Positions 1-8,562 of a stretch of 64,000 bases of DNA are shown here, in pieces (positions within the stretch are counted from its first letter, which is position 1; every line of letters begins with the position of its first letter). The notes below the pieces were generated by a model. It was not told where the DNA came from. It made no database searches and was given only the letters and a program-made list of their open reading frames with translations. Origin of the DNA: Novosphingobium fluoreni (GTDB taxonomy: Bacteria; Pseudomonadota; Alphaproteobacteria; Sphingomonadales; Sphingomonadaceae); the NCBI RefSeq assembly GCF_014196615.1, contig NZ_JACIDY010000003.1, forward strand, positions 248,001-312,000, read 5' to 3'. The position numbers and the translations under genes were made by a program.

Positions 1-2
1 GG

Positions 3-458
3 TACGGTTCCGATTGGGGCAATGACTACCGCTATTCGGACGGATACCTGCTGCGCACTAGTGGGAGCTCGGTGCTCAGCTACATCCCGCTGCTGGGCGG
101 TGCGTTGTCGCTGGGCCAGGTATGGCCTTCCGCCTATGAGCCGGTCGCGCTGCCGCAGTACTATAACGACTATTACGATCTCGGACCGTCAAATTCGTAT
201 CGGTACTATGATGATACGATCTACGGCGTAGATCCCGGCAATTCGCAGATCAGCAACGTCATAGCATTGCTGACAGGCAGCGACATCGCGATCGGCCAAG
301 CCATGCCGGAAGGGTATGACGCGTACAACGTGCCCTACGATTACCGCGATCGTTACTATGACACGGACGAGGCGAATTATCGTTACAGCGACGGGACGAT
401 CTATCAGATCGATCCCACGACCCAGTTGGTGCAGGCCGCCATCCAATTGCTGACGTAA
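3..458 (+). CDS. Tyrosine-rich repeat protein, C-terminal part (5' end outside window)
   Basis: The reading frame is open from the first bases of the window, so only the C-terminal 151 residues are seen. They contain two and a half copies of a unit of about 60 residues. Each unit has a YRYSDG or YRYYDD core, then xIYxxD, a hydrophobic stretch (IPLLGGALSLGQ, IALLTGSDIAIGQ, IQLLT), a Met/Trp-Pro turn and a Tyr/Asp-rich segment (YYNDYYD, YRDRYYD). The gene stops 11 bases before the fasciclin lipoprotein gene, so the two are probably co-transcribed. Function is unknown. The aromatic/acidic repeats and the lipoprotein partner suggest an envelope or secreted role, which is inference. Confidence 0.7.
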   Translation, partial: YGSDWGNDYRYSDGYLLRTSGSSVLSYIPLLGGALSLGQVWPSAYEPVALPQYYNDYYDLGPSNSYRYYDDTIYGVDPGNSQISNVIALLTGSDIAIGQAMPEGYDAYNVPYDYRDRYYDTDEANYRYSDGTIYQIDPTTQLVQAAIQLLT

Positions 459-469
459 GAGGAACTGCG

Positions 470-1039
470 ATGCAAAAGCGTATGATCGCCCTGCAGGCGA
501 TGGTTGCCGGCACCGTGCTTCTCGCCGGTTGCTCCAAGAAAGAACCGGAGGCCGCTCCCACCGCGACCGCATCTGCGGCGGTGAAGCCATCCGACAAGTC
601 GGTGGCCGCACTGCTGGAGGACACCGACCAGCAGCAGAACACTGCGGAGGCCCTGAAAGTCACCGGATTAAGCGGCATCTTCGCCAGCAAGGGCAGCTAC
701 ACTTTGCTGGCCCCCACCGACGACGCTTTCGGTAAATTGGGCCATGCGGGCAAGCAGTTGATCGGCGCGGAAAACACGGCGGCTTTGGCGGCCTTGCTCA
801 AAGGGCATATCCTGCCGGGCTATCTGACGCCGACCGACATCGCCAAGGCCATCGAGAAGAACAAGAGCGGGACGATCAAGATGCAGTCCATGGCGGGGCA
901 GGAACTGACGTTCGCCAAAGATGGCAACGCGCTGACTGTCACGACGGCAGGAGGCGCCACGGCCAGACTAGGCGGTGATCCGATTGCCGGGAAAGGCAGC
1001 ATCGCCCTGCCCATCGATACCGTGCTGAAAAAGATCTGA
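470..1039 (+). CDS. Fasciclin (FAS1) domain lipoprotein
   Basis: A 189-residue protein. The N-terminus is a lipoprotein signal (MQKRMIALQAMVAGTVLLAGC) with Cys21 as the likely lipidated residue. A short Ala/Pro/Thr linker follows, then a FAS1 domain (about residues 43-187) with the family's YTLLAPTDDAFGKL segment and a final LPIDTVLKKI strand. FAS1 domains mediate adhesion or protein-protein contacts. The ATG at 470 has a GAGGAA ribosome site. The short gap to the upstream repeat-protein gene suggests one transcript. The precise partner is unknown. Confidence 0.88.
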   Translation: MQKRMIALQAMVAGTVLLAGCSKKEPEAAPTATASAAVKPSDKSVAALLEDTDQQQNTAEALKVTGLSGIFASKGSYTLLAPTDDAFGKLGHAGKQLIGAENTAALAALLKGHILPGYLTPTDIAKAIEKNKSGTIKMQSMAGQELTFAKDGNALTVTTAGGATARLGGDPIAGKGSIALPIDTVLKKI

Positions 1040-1081
1040 TCACGTGCGGCGGGGACAGCGCCGTGCGCACTCCCCCGCCCC

Positions 1082-2599
1082 TTACAGATAGCTTTCCAGT
1101 GGCAGCTTTGAGAGCGCGGCGACGATTACGCGGCTGATGATCGAAGTTCCCGGCTCCGTCGTCTCACACTCCGTATCGTCGTCACGATCGTCGAACCAGC
1201 AGGTCATTCCGCTCTCCGTGAGCGAAAGCCGATAGACGTTGCCTTCGATATCCTGGTCGAATGAATGAGTCATTGCCTTTGCCAGCGGGGGCGATTCGAT
1301 CAGGAATCCCATTTCGGTATTCAGGCGCACCGATCGCGGGTCGAAGTTGGCAGAGCCGATATAGACCTGCCGCCCATCCACCACGATCGCTTTGGCATGC
1401 AGGCTGCGGCCGTCCGCTCGGAACGACCGCGCCCTGGCAGAGCGTGTCCGCACGAATTTGCGCGCGGTCTTGGGCTTGTCGTCCGGCGCGGGCATTTCGA
1501 ACAGGCGCACACCCCCGCGCAGCAGTGCCCGCCGCCTTGGCGCGTAGCCGGTATGGACGAAGCCTACGTCCGTTGCCGCGAACGAATTGGTCAGGACGCG
1601 GATCGCCACGCCCCCCTGCCCCAGCGTGGCCAGTTCGTGCGTGCCCTGCGCCGTCGGCACGAAATAGCCTGAGATCACATCCAGCTGTCTCTCCGGCAGA
1701 TCGAGGCAGGCCGGCATGAGCGCGCGCAAATCGATCGGGCCGGTGCGCGATCCGGAGTGAATATAATCGTGATTCACGAGCTTCACGCAAGCCCACGTCA
1801 TGGTGACGGTGCCGTCGATCAGCTCGCCAAACAGTTTGCGCGACTGGACCGCCTCGCGATATCGCTCGGCCCGCTCGCTGCCGGCGAGATTTGCCGCCGC
1901 CGCCTTCACCTTCTGGACGCGCGAGGGCTTGGGGTGGCGCACGATGTCGCCGACGGGCCGCACGTCCGGCCCGTTCCAGTAGCCGTCAAACGCTTTGGAG
2001 ACATCGGGCACGATCGCTCCCACGGCCAGCACGTCCAGGTCGGCGAACAGACCCTTGGTGCGCGCCGCGAAGTATTCATCACCGATGTTTCGGCCGCCCA
2101 GGATGGTCGCTTGGCTGTCAACGGTGAAACTCTTGGCGTGCATCCGGCGATTCAGCCGCCGAAAGGCGAAGAGGTAATTGACCGACTTGGGCCAACGGAT
2201 GGCGCAGGGATTGTAGATCCGAACCTCGATATTGGCATGGGTCGCCAGGCACGCCAGCCGATCGTCCAGCCGTGCCGTGCCGACATCATCCACGATCAAT
2301 CGCACACGCACGCCGCGATCGGCCGCCGCCTCCAGTTCGTCCAGCATCAGAGAGCCGGAAAGATCATCGTGCCAGATGTAGTATTGCACATCCAAGGTGA
2401 CTTCGGCGGAGCGAGCCAGCAGGACGCGCGCGGCAAAAGCGTCCTTCCCTTCGCGCAACAACTTCAGCCCGGACAGGTCATCGTCATCCGGGCTGCGCCG
2501 TTCCACCTCCTGGCCGAGGGTGGTATGGCCGGTATCGAAATCGGCGTGTGTCGCCGGAGCCGCGCGATGCGGCGGCAGCTTGAACGGCAGGCGCTTCAT
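1082..2599 (-). CDS. Phospholipase D family protein, ClsC-type cardiolipin synthase-like
   Basis: A 505-residue protein with two HKD motifs: HAKSFTVD (about residues 154-161) followed by GGRNIGDEYF, and HAKAIVVD (about 401-408) followed by IGSANFDPRS. Two such half-sites form the phospholipase D active site of cardiolipin synthases and phosphatidyltransferases. There is no N-terminal membrane anchor, which resembles E. coli ClsC (YmdC) more than ClsA. The ATG at 2599 was chosen over a TTG at 2626. It lies 52 bases downstream of the ModC-like ATPase gene on the same strand and may share its transcript. Substrate specificity cannot be read from the sequence. Confidence 0.85.
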   Translation of the reverse strand: MKRLPFKLPPHRAAPATHADFDTGHTTLGQEVERRSPDDDDLSGLKLLREGKDAFAARVLLARSAEVTLDVQYYIWHDDLSGSLMLDELEAAADRGVRVRLIVDDVGTARLDDRLACLATHANIEVRIYNPCAIRWPKSVNYLFAFRRLNRRMHAKSFTVDSQATILGGRNIGDEYFAARTKGLFADLDVLAVGAIVPDVSKAFDGYWNGPDVRPVGDIVRHPKPSRVQKVKAAAANLAGSERAERYREAVQSRKLFGELIDGTVTMTWACVKLVNHDYIHSGSRTGPIDLRALMPACLDLPERQLDVISGYFVPTAQGTHELATLGQGGVAIRVLTNSFAATDVGFVHTGYAPRRRALLRGGVRLFEMPAPDDKPKTARKFVRTRSARARSFRADGRSLHAKAIVVDGRQVYIGSANFDPRSVRLNTEMGFLIESPPLAKAMTHSFDQDIEGNVYRLSLTESGMTCWFDDRDDDTECETTEPGTSIISRVIVAALSKLPLESYL

Positions 2600-2651
2600 G
2601 ATGCGATAATCCCCACGCCCGAACAATGCGGCAGCGCCCCGCTGGTTGCCG

Positions 2652-3281
2652 CTACCACCCAGGCATCTCGATCACCCGATCGGCCAAGCGGTTCACCTCC
2701 GCACGATCGTGGCTGACATAGAGGATAGGCAGGCGAAGATCGTCGCGCACTTGTTCGATCACGCGCATGATCTCCTCGCGCCGCGCTGCGTCCAGTGATG
2801 CCAGGGGCTCATCCATCAGCAAAGCCCGCGGCCCGGCCAGCAAAGCCCTGCCAATGGCGACCCGCTGCGCCTCCCCGCCGGACAAGTTGCGCGGCATCCG
2901 GTCCAGCAGATGGGCGATCCCCAGAAACGCGATCGCCCGCTCGGGCTGTAACCAGCGCCGATCCTCTGCCACCAAATTGAATCCGTAGAGCAGGTTCTGA
3001 GCCACCGTCCTGTGCGGAAACAGGCGGCTATCCTGAAAAACGTACCCGCAGGCGCGCCGCTCCGGCGGCAGATCGATTCCCCGATCCGTGTCGAACAAGA
3101 TTTCCCCTGACACCACGATCGTTCCGCGCTCCGGCCTGATCAGCCCGGCCACCGCGTCCAGCACGCTGGTCTTGCCCGCGCCCGACGCGCCGAACAAAGC
3201 CGTCAGGCCTGAGGCGGCGTGAACGGACGTGGTGATCGTGCGATCGCCGCGCTTGAGGATAATATCAATATCGAAACTCAT
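2652..3281 (-). CDS. ModC-like ABC transporter ATP-binding protein (short form)
   Basis: A 209-residue ABC ATPase with Walker A (GASGAGKTS), Q-loop (VFQDSRLFPH), signature (LSGGEAQRVAIGRAL), Walker B (ALLMDEP) and the H-loop (YVSHD). The opening FDIDIILKRG and the overall pattern are closest to molybdate importer ATPase ModC. ModC proteins are normally about 350 residues with a C-terminal molybdate-binding (MOP) domain, which is absent here. No modA or modB is adjacent. The ATG at 3281 is preferred because the conserved domain begins there; ATGs at 3284 and 3293 are alternatives. The transported substrate is therefore uncertain. Confidence 0.8.
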   Translation of the reverse strand: MSFDIDIILKRGDRTITTSVHAASGLTALFGASGAGKTSVLDAVAGLIRPERGTIVVSGEILFDTDRGIDLPPERRACGYVFQDSRLFPHRTVAQNLLYGFNLVAEDRRWLQPERAIAFLGIAHLLDRMPRNLSGGEAQRVAIGRALLAGPRALLMDEPLASLDAARREEIMRVIEQVRDDLRLPILYVSHDRAEVNRLADRVIEMPGW

Positions 3282-3398
3282 CATGCCCGCCATAGCAGCA
3301 CCGCAATGCCCGCCAAGCACCGCCTGCCGAGCAGATGAGGGAAGCCAACCCACATTTCGCCTGCTAGTCCTGCCGATCCGAGAGGATGAGGGCCAAAG

Positions 3399-4703
3399 AT
3401 GACGATAGCGTCCACCGTAAACAGCAGCACGGATCCCGAGGTCGAAACCGGCCAGGGGTCGAACATCGATGCGCCGGAGCTGCGCGTATTCGTGATGGCA
3501 TTATTCTTCATCTTTGGCGGGATCACCTCGCTGAACGACATCATCATCCCCAAGCTCAAGGACCTGTTCACCCTCAGCTACGGGCAGGCAATGCTGGTGC
3601 AGTCAGCCTTTTTCGCGGCCTACTTCCTGATCTCGATCCCGGGCGCCATCTTGGTGAAGAAGGTGGGCTACATGCGCGGGGCGGCATTCGGCTTGTTGAC
3701 GATGATGGCCGGGTGCCTGCTGTTCATCCCGGCGTCCGCCAGCGCCACCTTCAGCGTGTTTCTGATCGCGCTGTTCGTGCTCGCGGCCGGAATCACCGTG
3801 GTGCAAGTCGTCGCCAACCCGCTCATCTCTCTGCTGGGACCGGCGCAGACGACCGGTTCACGCCTGACTTTCGCACAGGCTTTCAATTCCTTGGGAACGA
3901 CGGTCTTTCCCTACGTCGGTTCACTGCTGATCCTGGGCAGCCTGGCGCAAGTTGATCCCGCCACGCTGAAAGGCGCGGCGCTGGCCGCCCATCGCGTGGC
4001 CGAGACGCGCGTGGTGGTCCACACCTACATCGGCCTAGCGATCGCGCTGCTAGTCGTTGCGGGCGTGGTCTGGTGGCAGCGCAACCGTTTGAAGGGGGAG
4101 CATCACGATAACGGGTCGGCGCTTGCCGGGTTCACGTTGCTGCGCCGCCCGCGTTTTGCGCTCGGTACGATTACCCTGTTCCTCTATGTCGGTGCCGAAG
4201 TGGCGATTGGTTCGCTGATCGTGAATTATCTGGAGCAGCAACATGTTCTGAGCATGTCAGAACAGGCGGCGGGCAAGCTGATCCCGCTGTACTGGGGCGG
4301 TGCGTTGATCGGCCGCTTCATCGGATCGGCCGTGCTGCGCCTGACGTCGCCAGGTAAAGTGCTGGCCTGCAACGCGCTTGGCGCGATCGTCTTGCTGATG
4401 ATTTCCGCCAACAGCACCGACGCTTTGGCCGCCTACAGCCTGCTTGCAGTCGGCCTGATGAACTCCATCATGTTTCCCACGATCTTCAGCCTGGCTTGCG
4501 AAGGCCTGGGGGACAAGGCGGCGGACGGCTCTGGCGTGATCTGCATGGCGATCGTGGGCGGCGCGATCATTCCACCGATCACGGGGCACCTGGCCGATGC
4601 CACCGCCAGCTTGTCCATCGCGCTAGGCCTGCCGGCGCTGTGCTATGCCGTGATCCTGGCCTACGGACTTTACGCCAGGCGGCCTGTGATCCAGGCCGCC
4701 TGA
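3399..4703 (+). CDS. FHS-family sugar:H+ symporter (FucP-like MFS permease)
   Basis: A 434-residue major facilitator with about 12 hydrophobic segments, starting after a polar N-terminal tail of about 30 residues. The opening FFIFGGITSLNDIIIPKLK, the early GQAMLVQSAFFAAYF helix, and the late GLMNSIMFPTIFSLACEGLG and GGAIIPPITGHLAD segments are typical of the fucose/galactose/glucose symporter (FHS) family. It sits convergent to the GH130/GT4 pair, suggesting that it imports a sugar (fucose, glucose or mannose class) connected with that pathway. This is inference, because no regulator or kinase is nearby. Confidence 0.88.
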   Translation: MTIASTVNSSTDPEVETGQGSNIDAPELRVFVMALFFIFGGITSLNDIIIPKLKDLFTLSYGQAMLVQSAFFAAYFLISIPGAILVKKVGYMRGAAFGLLTMMAGCLLFIPASASATFSVFLIALFVLAAGITVVQVVANPLISLLGPAQTTGSRLTFAQAFNSLGTTVFPYVGSLLILGSLAQVDPATLKGAALAAHRVAETRVVVHTYIGLAIALLVVAGVVWWQRNRLKGEHHDNGSALAGFTLLRRPRFALGTITLFLYVGAEVAIGSLIVNYLEQQHVLSMSEQAAGKLIPLYWGGALIGRFIGSAVLRLTSPGKVLACNALGAIVLLMISANSTDALAAYSLLAVGLMNSIMFPTIFSLACEGLGDKAADGSGVICMAIVGGAIIPPITGHLADATASLSIALGLPALCYAVILAYGLYARRPVIQAA

Positions 4704-4722
4704 CCTTCCGCCCCACGCAAGC

Positions 4723-6033
4723 TCAATCGAGCAAGGCGAGCATATCGTCGATAGTGCTGCTGGCGAAGCCGACGGCACTATCGGAGATGCCGTAGGGGAT
4801 CAGCAACCGTTCACCCACGCGCAGCGCGCCGCAGGTGTAGACCACGTTCGGCACATAGCCGGACCGGTCGGCATTCTCGGCCGTCAGCACCGGCTCGCGC
4901 GATCGGGCGATCACCTTGGACGGGTCGTTCCGATCGAGCAAAGCCGCGCCCAGTGCGTACTTGCGCATCGCGCCCACGCCGTGGGTCAGCAGCAGCCAAC
5001 CCTGATCGGTGAGGATGGGGCTGCCGCAATTGCCGATCTGGATGAACTCCCACGGATAGGCAGGCTCCATCAGCAGCACGCCCTCGTCATCCCACTGGTC
5101 CACCGCGTCGGATGTCAGCAGGAACAGGTTCTTGCCGTCCTGCCGCCCGACCATCATGAACTTGCCGCCGATCTTTTCGGGGAACAGCGCCATGCCCTTG
5201 TTGCGACCGGCGTTGCCCCGGATCGGCTCAAGCCCGAAGCTGCGGAAATCCCGCGTGCGCAACAATTCCGAGCGGATCGAGCTGCCCGAATACGCGGTAT
5301 AGGTACCGATCCATTCGAAATCGCCGCCGCCGTGATCGAAGCGGACGAGGCGCAGGTCCTCCAATCCGCCGCGCTGCTGTTCGGTGATCGGGAAGATGAC
5401 CGTGTTGGACAAGCTGGAATCGGGATTGCGCCGAACGGTGACGGGACAGTCCGCGCAAGCCAAGCCCTCATCGTCCAGCTCCACCGAGGTGGCGAAGCTG
5501 GCCTGGTGCCATAGATCGAAATTTCCGTCCGATTCGGCGATCCCCTCACGGAAAGCAACCGAGCTGATGTGCCCTTCGCCGACCGCGCGAAGAGACATCA
5601 CGAACCGCACCGCGCCATCCTGCATACCCGATTGGTCGGGATGCGGCACGATCGAGGGGTTCATCAGCGCTGCCGCGGCGAAGGTATATTCATGGCAGAA
5701 ATAACTGCCGATCAGCCGCTGCTTCGTTTCCGAAAACAGAGCGTCATCCAGGTGAAGATTGGCCGCCACCTCATCGAAACGAGCGGCGAAGATGCGCTCC
5801 GTCTGCCAGTGGCGCTCCTCGAAATCGCGCAGGACGCGGCTGTATTCCAGCTCCGCCCGTTCCTCACTCAGTTTTGAGATATCGCGAACTAGGCGCTGCG
5901 CGCGCCCGTCAGGATCGTTTTTACCCTGCCAACCCAAGTGAAACGGGCGCAGAACGACCCGCGAAGGGTCGGCATGTAGGCGGGTCTCGAAGATGTGCAG
6001 AGCTTCGGGACGCGATTTCTCGATCAAGTTCAA
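4723..6033 (-). CDS. GH130 family glycoside phosphorylase/hydrolase (beta-mannoside type)
   Basis: A 436-residue five-bladed beta-propeller enzyme of glycoside hydrolase family 130, which phosphorolyses or hydrolyses beta-mannosides. Family segments include CHEYTFAAAALMNPSIVPHPDQSG, EDLRLVRFDHGGGDFEWIGTYTAYSG, NKGMALFPEKIGGKFMMVGRQDGKN and GNCGSPILTDQGWLLLTHGVG. It carries an extra N-terminal helical region of about 120 residues compared with the shortest members. The TTG start at 6033 is supported by an AAGGAAG site that overlaps the stop codon of the upstream glycosyltransferase gene, implying translational coupling. Whether it phosphorolyses or hydrolyses cannot be decided here. Confidence 0.87.
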   Translation of the reverse strand: MNLIEKSRPEALHIFETRLHADPSRVVLRPFHLGWQGKNDPDGRAQRLVRDISKLSEERAELEYSRVLRDFEERHWQTERIFAARFDEVAANLHLDDALFSETKQRLIGSYFCHEYTFAAAALMNPSIVPHPDQSGMQDGAVRFVMSLRAVGEGHISSVAFREGIAESDGNFDLWHQASFATSVELDDEGLACADCPVTVRRNPDSSLSNTVIFPITEQQRGGLEDLRLVRFDHGGGDFEWIGTYTAYSGSSIRSELLRTRDFRSFGLEPIRGNAGRNKGMALFPEKIGGKFMMVGRQDGKNLFLLTSDAVDQWDDEGVLLMEPAYPWEFIQIGNCGSPILTDQGWLLLTHGVGAMRKYALGAALLDRNDPSKVIARSREPVLTAENADRSGYVPNVVYTCGALRVGERLLIPYGISDSAVGFASSTIDDMLALLD

Positions 6034-6043
6034 ACTAGCTTCC

Positions 6044-8338
6044 TTAACGGGATTCGGCCGTCATCCGGTAAAGCGCTAGCATGGCATAGTGGGAAAGTTG
6101 GAACGCGAGAATACTCTCTGCACCGCAATTTCTGTTGGCACCGCGTGGCGTCACCCCGTCGCGGCAGCGGCCCGTGGCCATATCCGCCAGTTGCACACCG
6201 CGATCGTTGCCGCCGAAGAACCACGACCAAGCGGCGGACGCGTGCTCATACCAGAAGGCGGCTTCGCTTGCGTTGTGCGCCGTCAGGGCCGCCTCGATCG
6301 CCGCTTGCGCTTCCAGAGGCTGCTGGTCGAACGGAAGGAAAGTGTGTTCCTTCCCAAAGCTTTCGGAACCGATCGGGCGGAACTGACCGGTGCTGGATTG
6401 CTGGCTGCGGCAGATCCATTCCAGCGTTTCCAGCCCGGATGCCGTCCAGTCGTCACGGCCTAGAGCAAGGCCCGCTTCGATCATTGCCTGGGGGAGGCGT
6501 GGATTGTCGTATCCCAGGACAGCTTCAAACCAGGCCCAGTCCGGCCGACGCCCACCGCCCAACAGGCGTTCCAGAAGATCACCGCCACGAGCGATAACTT
6601 CCAGCGACATGGCATGTCCAGGAGCCGAGCGGAGCATCGCGGCTGCGCCCAATACCTCGAACGCCACCGCGCGGGGCGACCCGATGCCGCTCATCTGAGG
6701 CAGAACATGCTCGTAAAGATTGCGCGCCCATTCGCGCATGTTCTCATCAGGGGCGCAGAGCGCCGTCTGTCCCAGTGCCCAGATCGCACGACCATTCGAA
6801 TCGTCCGATCCGATATCCTCGCACCAAGACCGATCGAAGCGCATGAAGTTGCGAAACCGCTGTGCTTCCGGGTTCCAGGCGTCTTGAATGAAGGACGCGT
6901 AAATCATGCTCCAGCGCATGCGCTCGGTGGGATGCAGGCCTTCCGCCACGTTCATCAGCATCAGCGCGCGAACGTTGTCGTCAAGGCAATAGCCGTGGCG
7001 GCGATCAGGCACGATACCGATCGCATGCTGCAGCATCCCGGTAGAATCGCACATCGCAAGGACGCCCGAAAGACCAGGCGTGGCGGTGAGAGACGCTCGG
7101 CGCGGCGCGGGTGCGACGGCGGCGGCAGCCAACTTGGCAGTGGCCTCTGCAAAGCGCGGCCAAATCGTTTCGCGGCCCCGGTCATAAGCGCGGCGCTGCA
7201 TGGCCGAGAGATCGGCGGGGTTATCGAGCAGATTGCTGACCGAGCGGGCAATCTCTTCGTAAGATCCCGGCTCGATCAGGCACCCCACGTTATCGCCCAG
7301 AAGCTCGCAGGCGTGGAGATACCGCGTGGAAATCACGGCCTTACCCAGCGCCACGGCATAGCTCAGCGTGCCCGATGTGGATTGCTGTAGGTTGGGATAA
7401 GGCGTGATGTAGATATCGCACGCTTCCAGCTGATCCAGCAGTTCGTCGGTATCGAGGAAGCGGTTGTCCCACTCGATATGATCCGACACGCCTAGCCGCT
7501 CGGCCAAGTCCATCAGCCCTTCGCGATAAGCTTCACCCTGGCTGGCAACGAGGTTCGGGTGCGTCGCGCCGACGATGCGATAGATCGCCTCGGGATGATT
7601 CTTGACGATCGCGGGCAGCGCCTCGATCGCGCGCTCAAGCCCCTTGCCCGGACCCAGCAGGCCGAACGTCATCAGAACCTTACGATCGGTCAGTCCGAAG
7701 CGGCTCTTGAACTCTGTCTGTCGGCCAAATGGGCGATCCGGCGCACCGTGCTCGATCACTTCGAGGATTTCGGGGTTTGCGCCGTATTCGCGGGAAAGCA
7801 GATCGCGCGAGTGACGGGACATCACCATGATCCGCGATGCGCGCGTCACCAGATGGCGCAGGATCGCACGTTGGCGGTCCGATGGCTCGGCCAGAACGGT
7901 GTGACAGGTAAGGATCAGAGGCGCGGCAAGCCGGTCCACGAAGTCGCAAACCGCGATGCCATCGTCATCACCATAGATACCGTATTCATGCTGGAGCCAG
8001 ACGGCATCCACAGCCGACTCGTTGATCGCGCGAGCGGCACGGGAGAATGTTTCCTGATCGCTGCCCAGGATCGTATCCGTGACGCCTTCGTAAGTCAGCG
8101 GCGCATCGGCGTCATCCAGCGCGTAGACCTCGACGTCCACATCGGCGCGAAACTCGCGCAGCTTTTCCGCGATATCGGTCGTGAATGTCGCAATGCCGCA
8201 TTTGCGCGGCGTATATGTCCCGATCAGCGCGACTCGGATGGGGCGAAGCGGAGCGGCTGCCCGCTCATCAAAGATAGCTCTAATTTCTGTGGCTTGGGCC
8301 GGACGAGAAGCAAGCAGATCACGAGAAACATGGGTCAT
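6044..8338 (-). CDS. GT4 glycosyltransferase fused to a C-terminal helical domain
   Basis: A 764-residue two-part protein. Residues about 30-400 are a GT-B glycosyltransferase of family 4, with an opening RVALIGTYTPRKCGIATFT, a nucleotide-sugar loop GLLGPGKGLERAIEAL, and the segment ITPYPNLQQSTSGTLSYAVALGKAVIST in place of the usual EX7E region. Residues about 410-764 look like an all-helical toroid domain (CLDDNVRALMLMNV, SNGRAIWALGQTAL, WFEAVLGYDNPRLPQAM) of the kind found in glycan-active proteins. It is coupled to the downstream GH130 gene (10-base gap). The pair probably makes or remodels a mannose-containing oligosaccharide, which is inference. Confidence 0.85.
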   Translation of the reverse strand: MTHVSRDLLASRPAQATEIRAIFDERAAAPLRPIRVALIGTYTPRKCGIATFTTDIAEKLREFRADVDVEVYALDDADAPLTYEGVTDTILGSDQETFSRAARAINESAVDAVWLQHEYGIYGDDDGIAVCDFVDRLAAPLILTCHTVLAEPSDRQRAILRHLVTRASRIMVMSRHSRDLLSREYGANPEILEVIEHGAPDRPFGRQTEFKSRFGLTDRKVLMTFGLLGPGKGLERAIEALPAIVKNHPEAIYRIVGATHPNLVASQGEAYREGLMDLAERLGVSDHIEWDNRFLDTDELLDQLEACDIYITPYPNLQQSTSGTLSYAVALGKAVISTRYLHACELLGDNVGCLIEPGSYEEIARSVSNLLDNPADLSAMQRRAYDRGRETIWPRFAEATAKLAAAAVAPAPRRASLTATPGLSGVLAMCDSTGMLQHAIGIVPDRRHGYCLDDNVRALMLMNVAEGLHPTERMRWSMIYASFIQDAWNPEAQRFRNFMRFDRSWCEDIGSDDSNGRAIWALGQTALCAPDENMREWARNLYEHVLPQMSGIGSPRAVAFEVLGAAAMLRSAPGHAMSLEVIARGGDLLERLLGGGRRPDWAWFEAVLGYDNPRLPQAMIEAGLALGRDDWTASGLETLEWICRSQQSSTGQFRPIGSESFGKEHTFLPFDQQPLEAQAAIEAALTAHNASEAAFWYEHASAAWSWFFGGNDRGVQLADMATGRCRDGVTPRGANRNCGAESILAFQLSHYAMLALYRMTAESR

Positions 8339-8562
8339 GCAGCATCCGTTCAGACATTCGGGGAACTAACCAACCAAATGCCGGGGAAGGCAATGCGGTT
8401 CCATGTTGCATTGCAAAAAGATGACGAAACGGTCGGTCTTTGCGCTGCTTGACCTGAAGAGCCCGCTTCTTATCGCACCATCACTGGATCGACTGACGTG
8501 GACAAGCATTGGCCCCATCAGTATGTTGCGTAACTACGAAATAATAAAACAAGAGGATCGCG

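Noticed and set aside
1757..2716. A 319-codon plus-strand frame
   Set aside because: It is antisense to the phospholipase D gene, has no ribosome site or recognisable domain, and arises from GC-rich codon bias.
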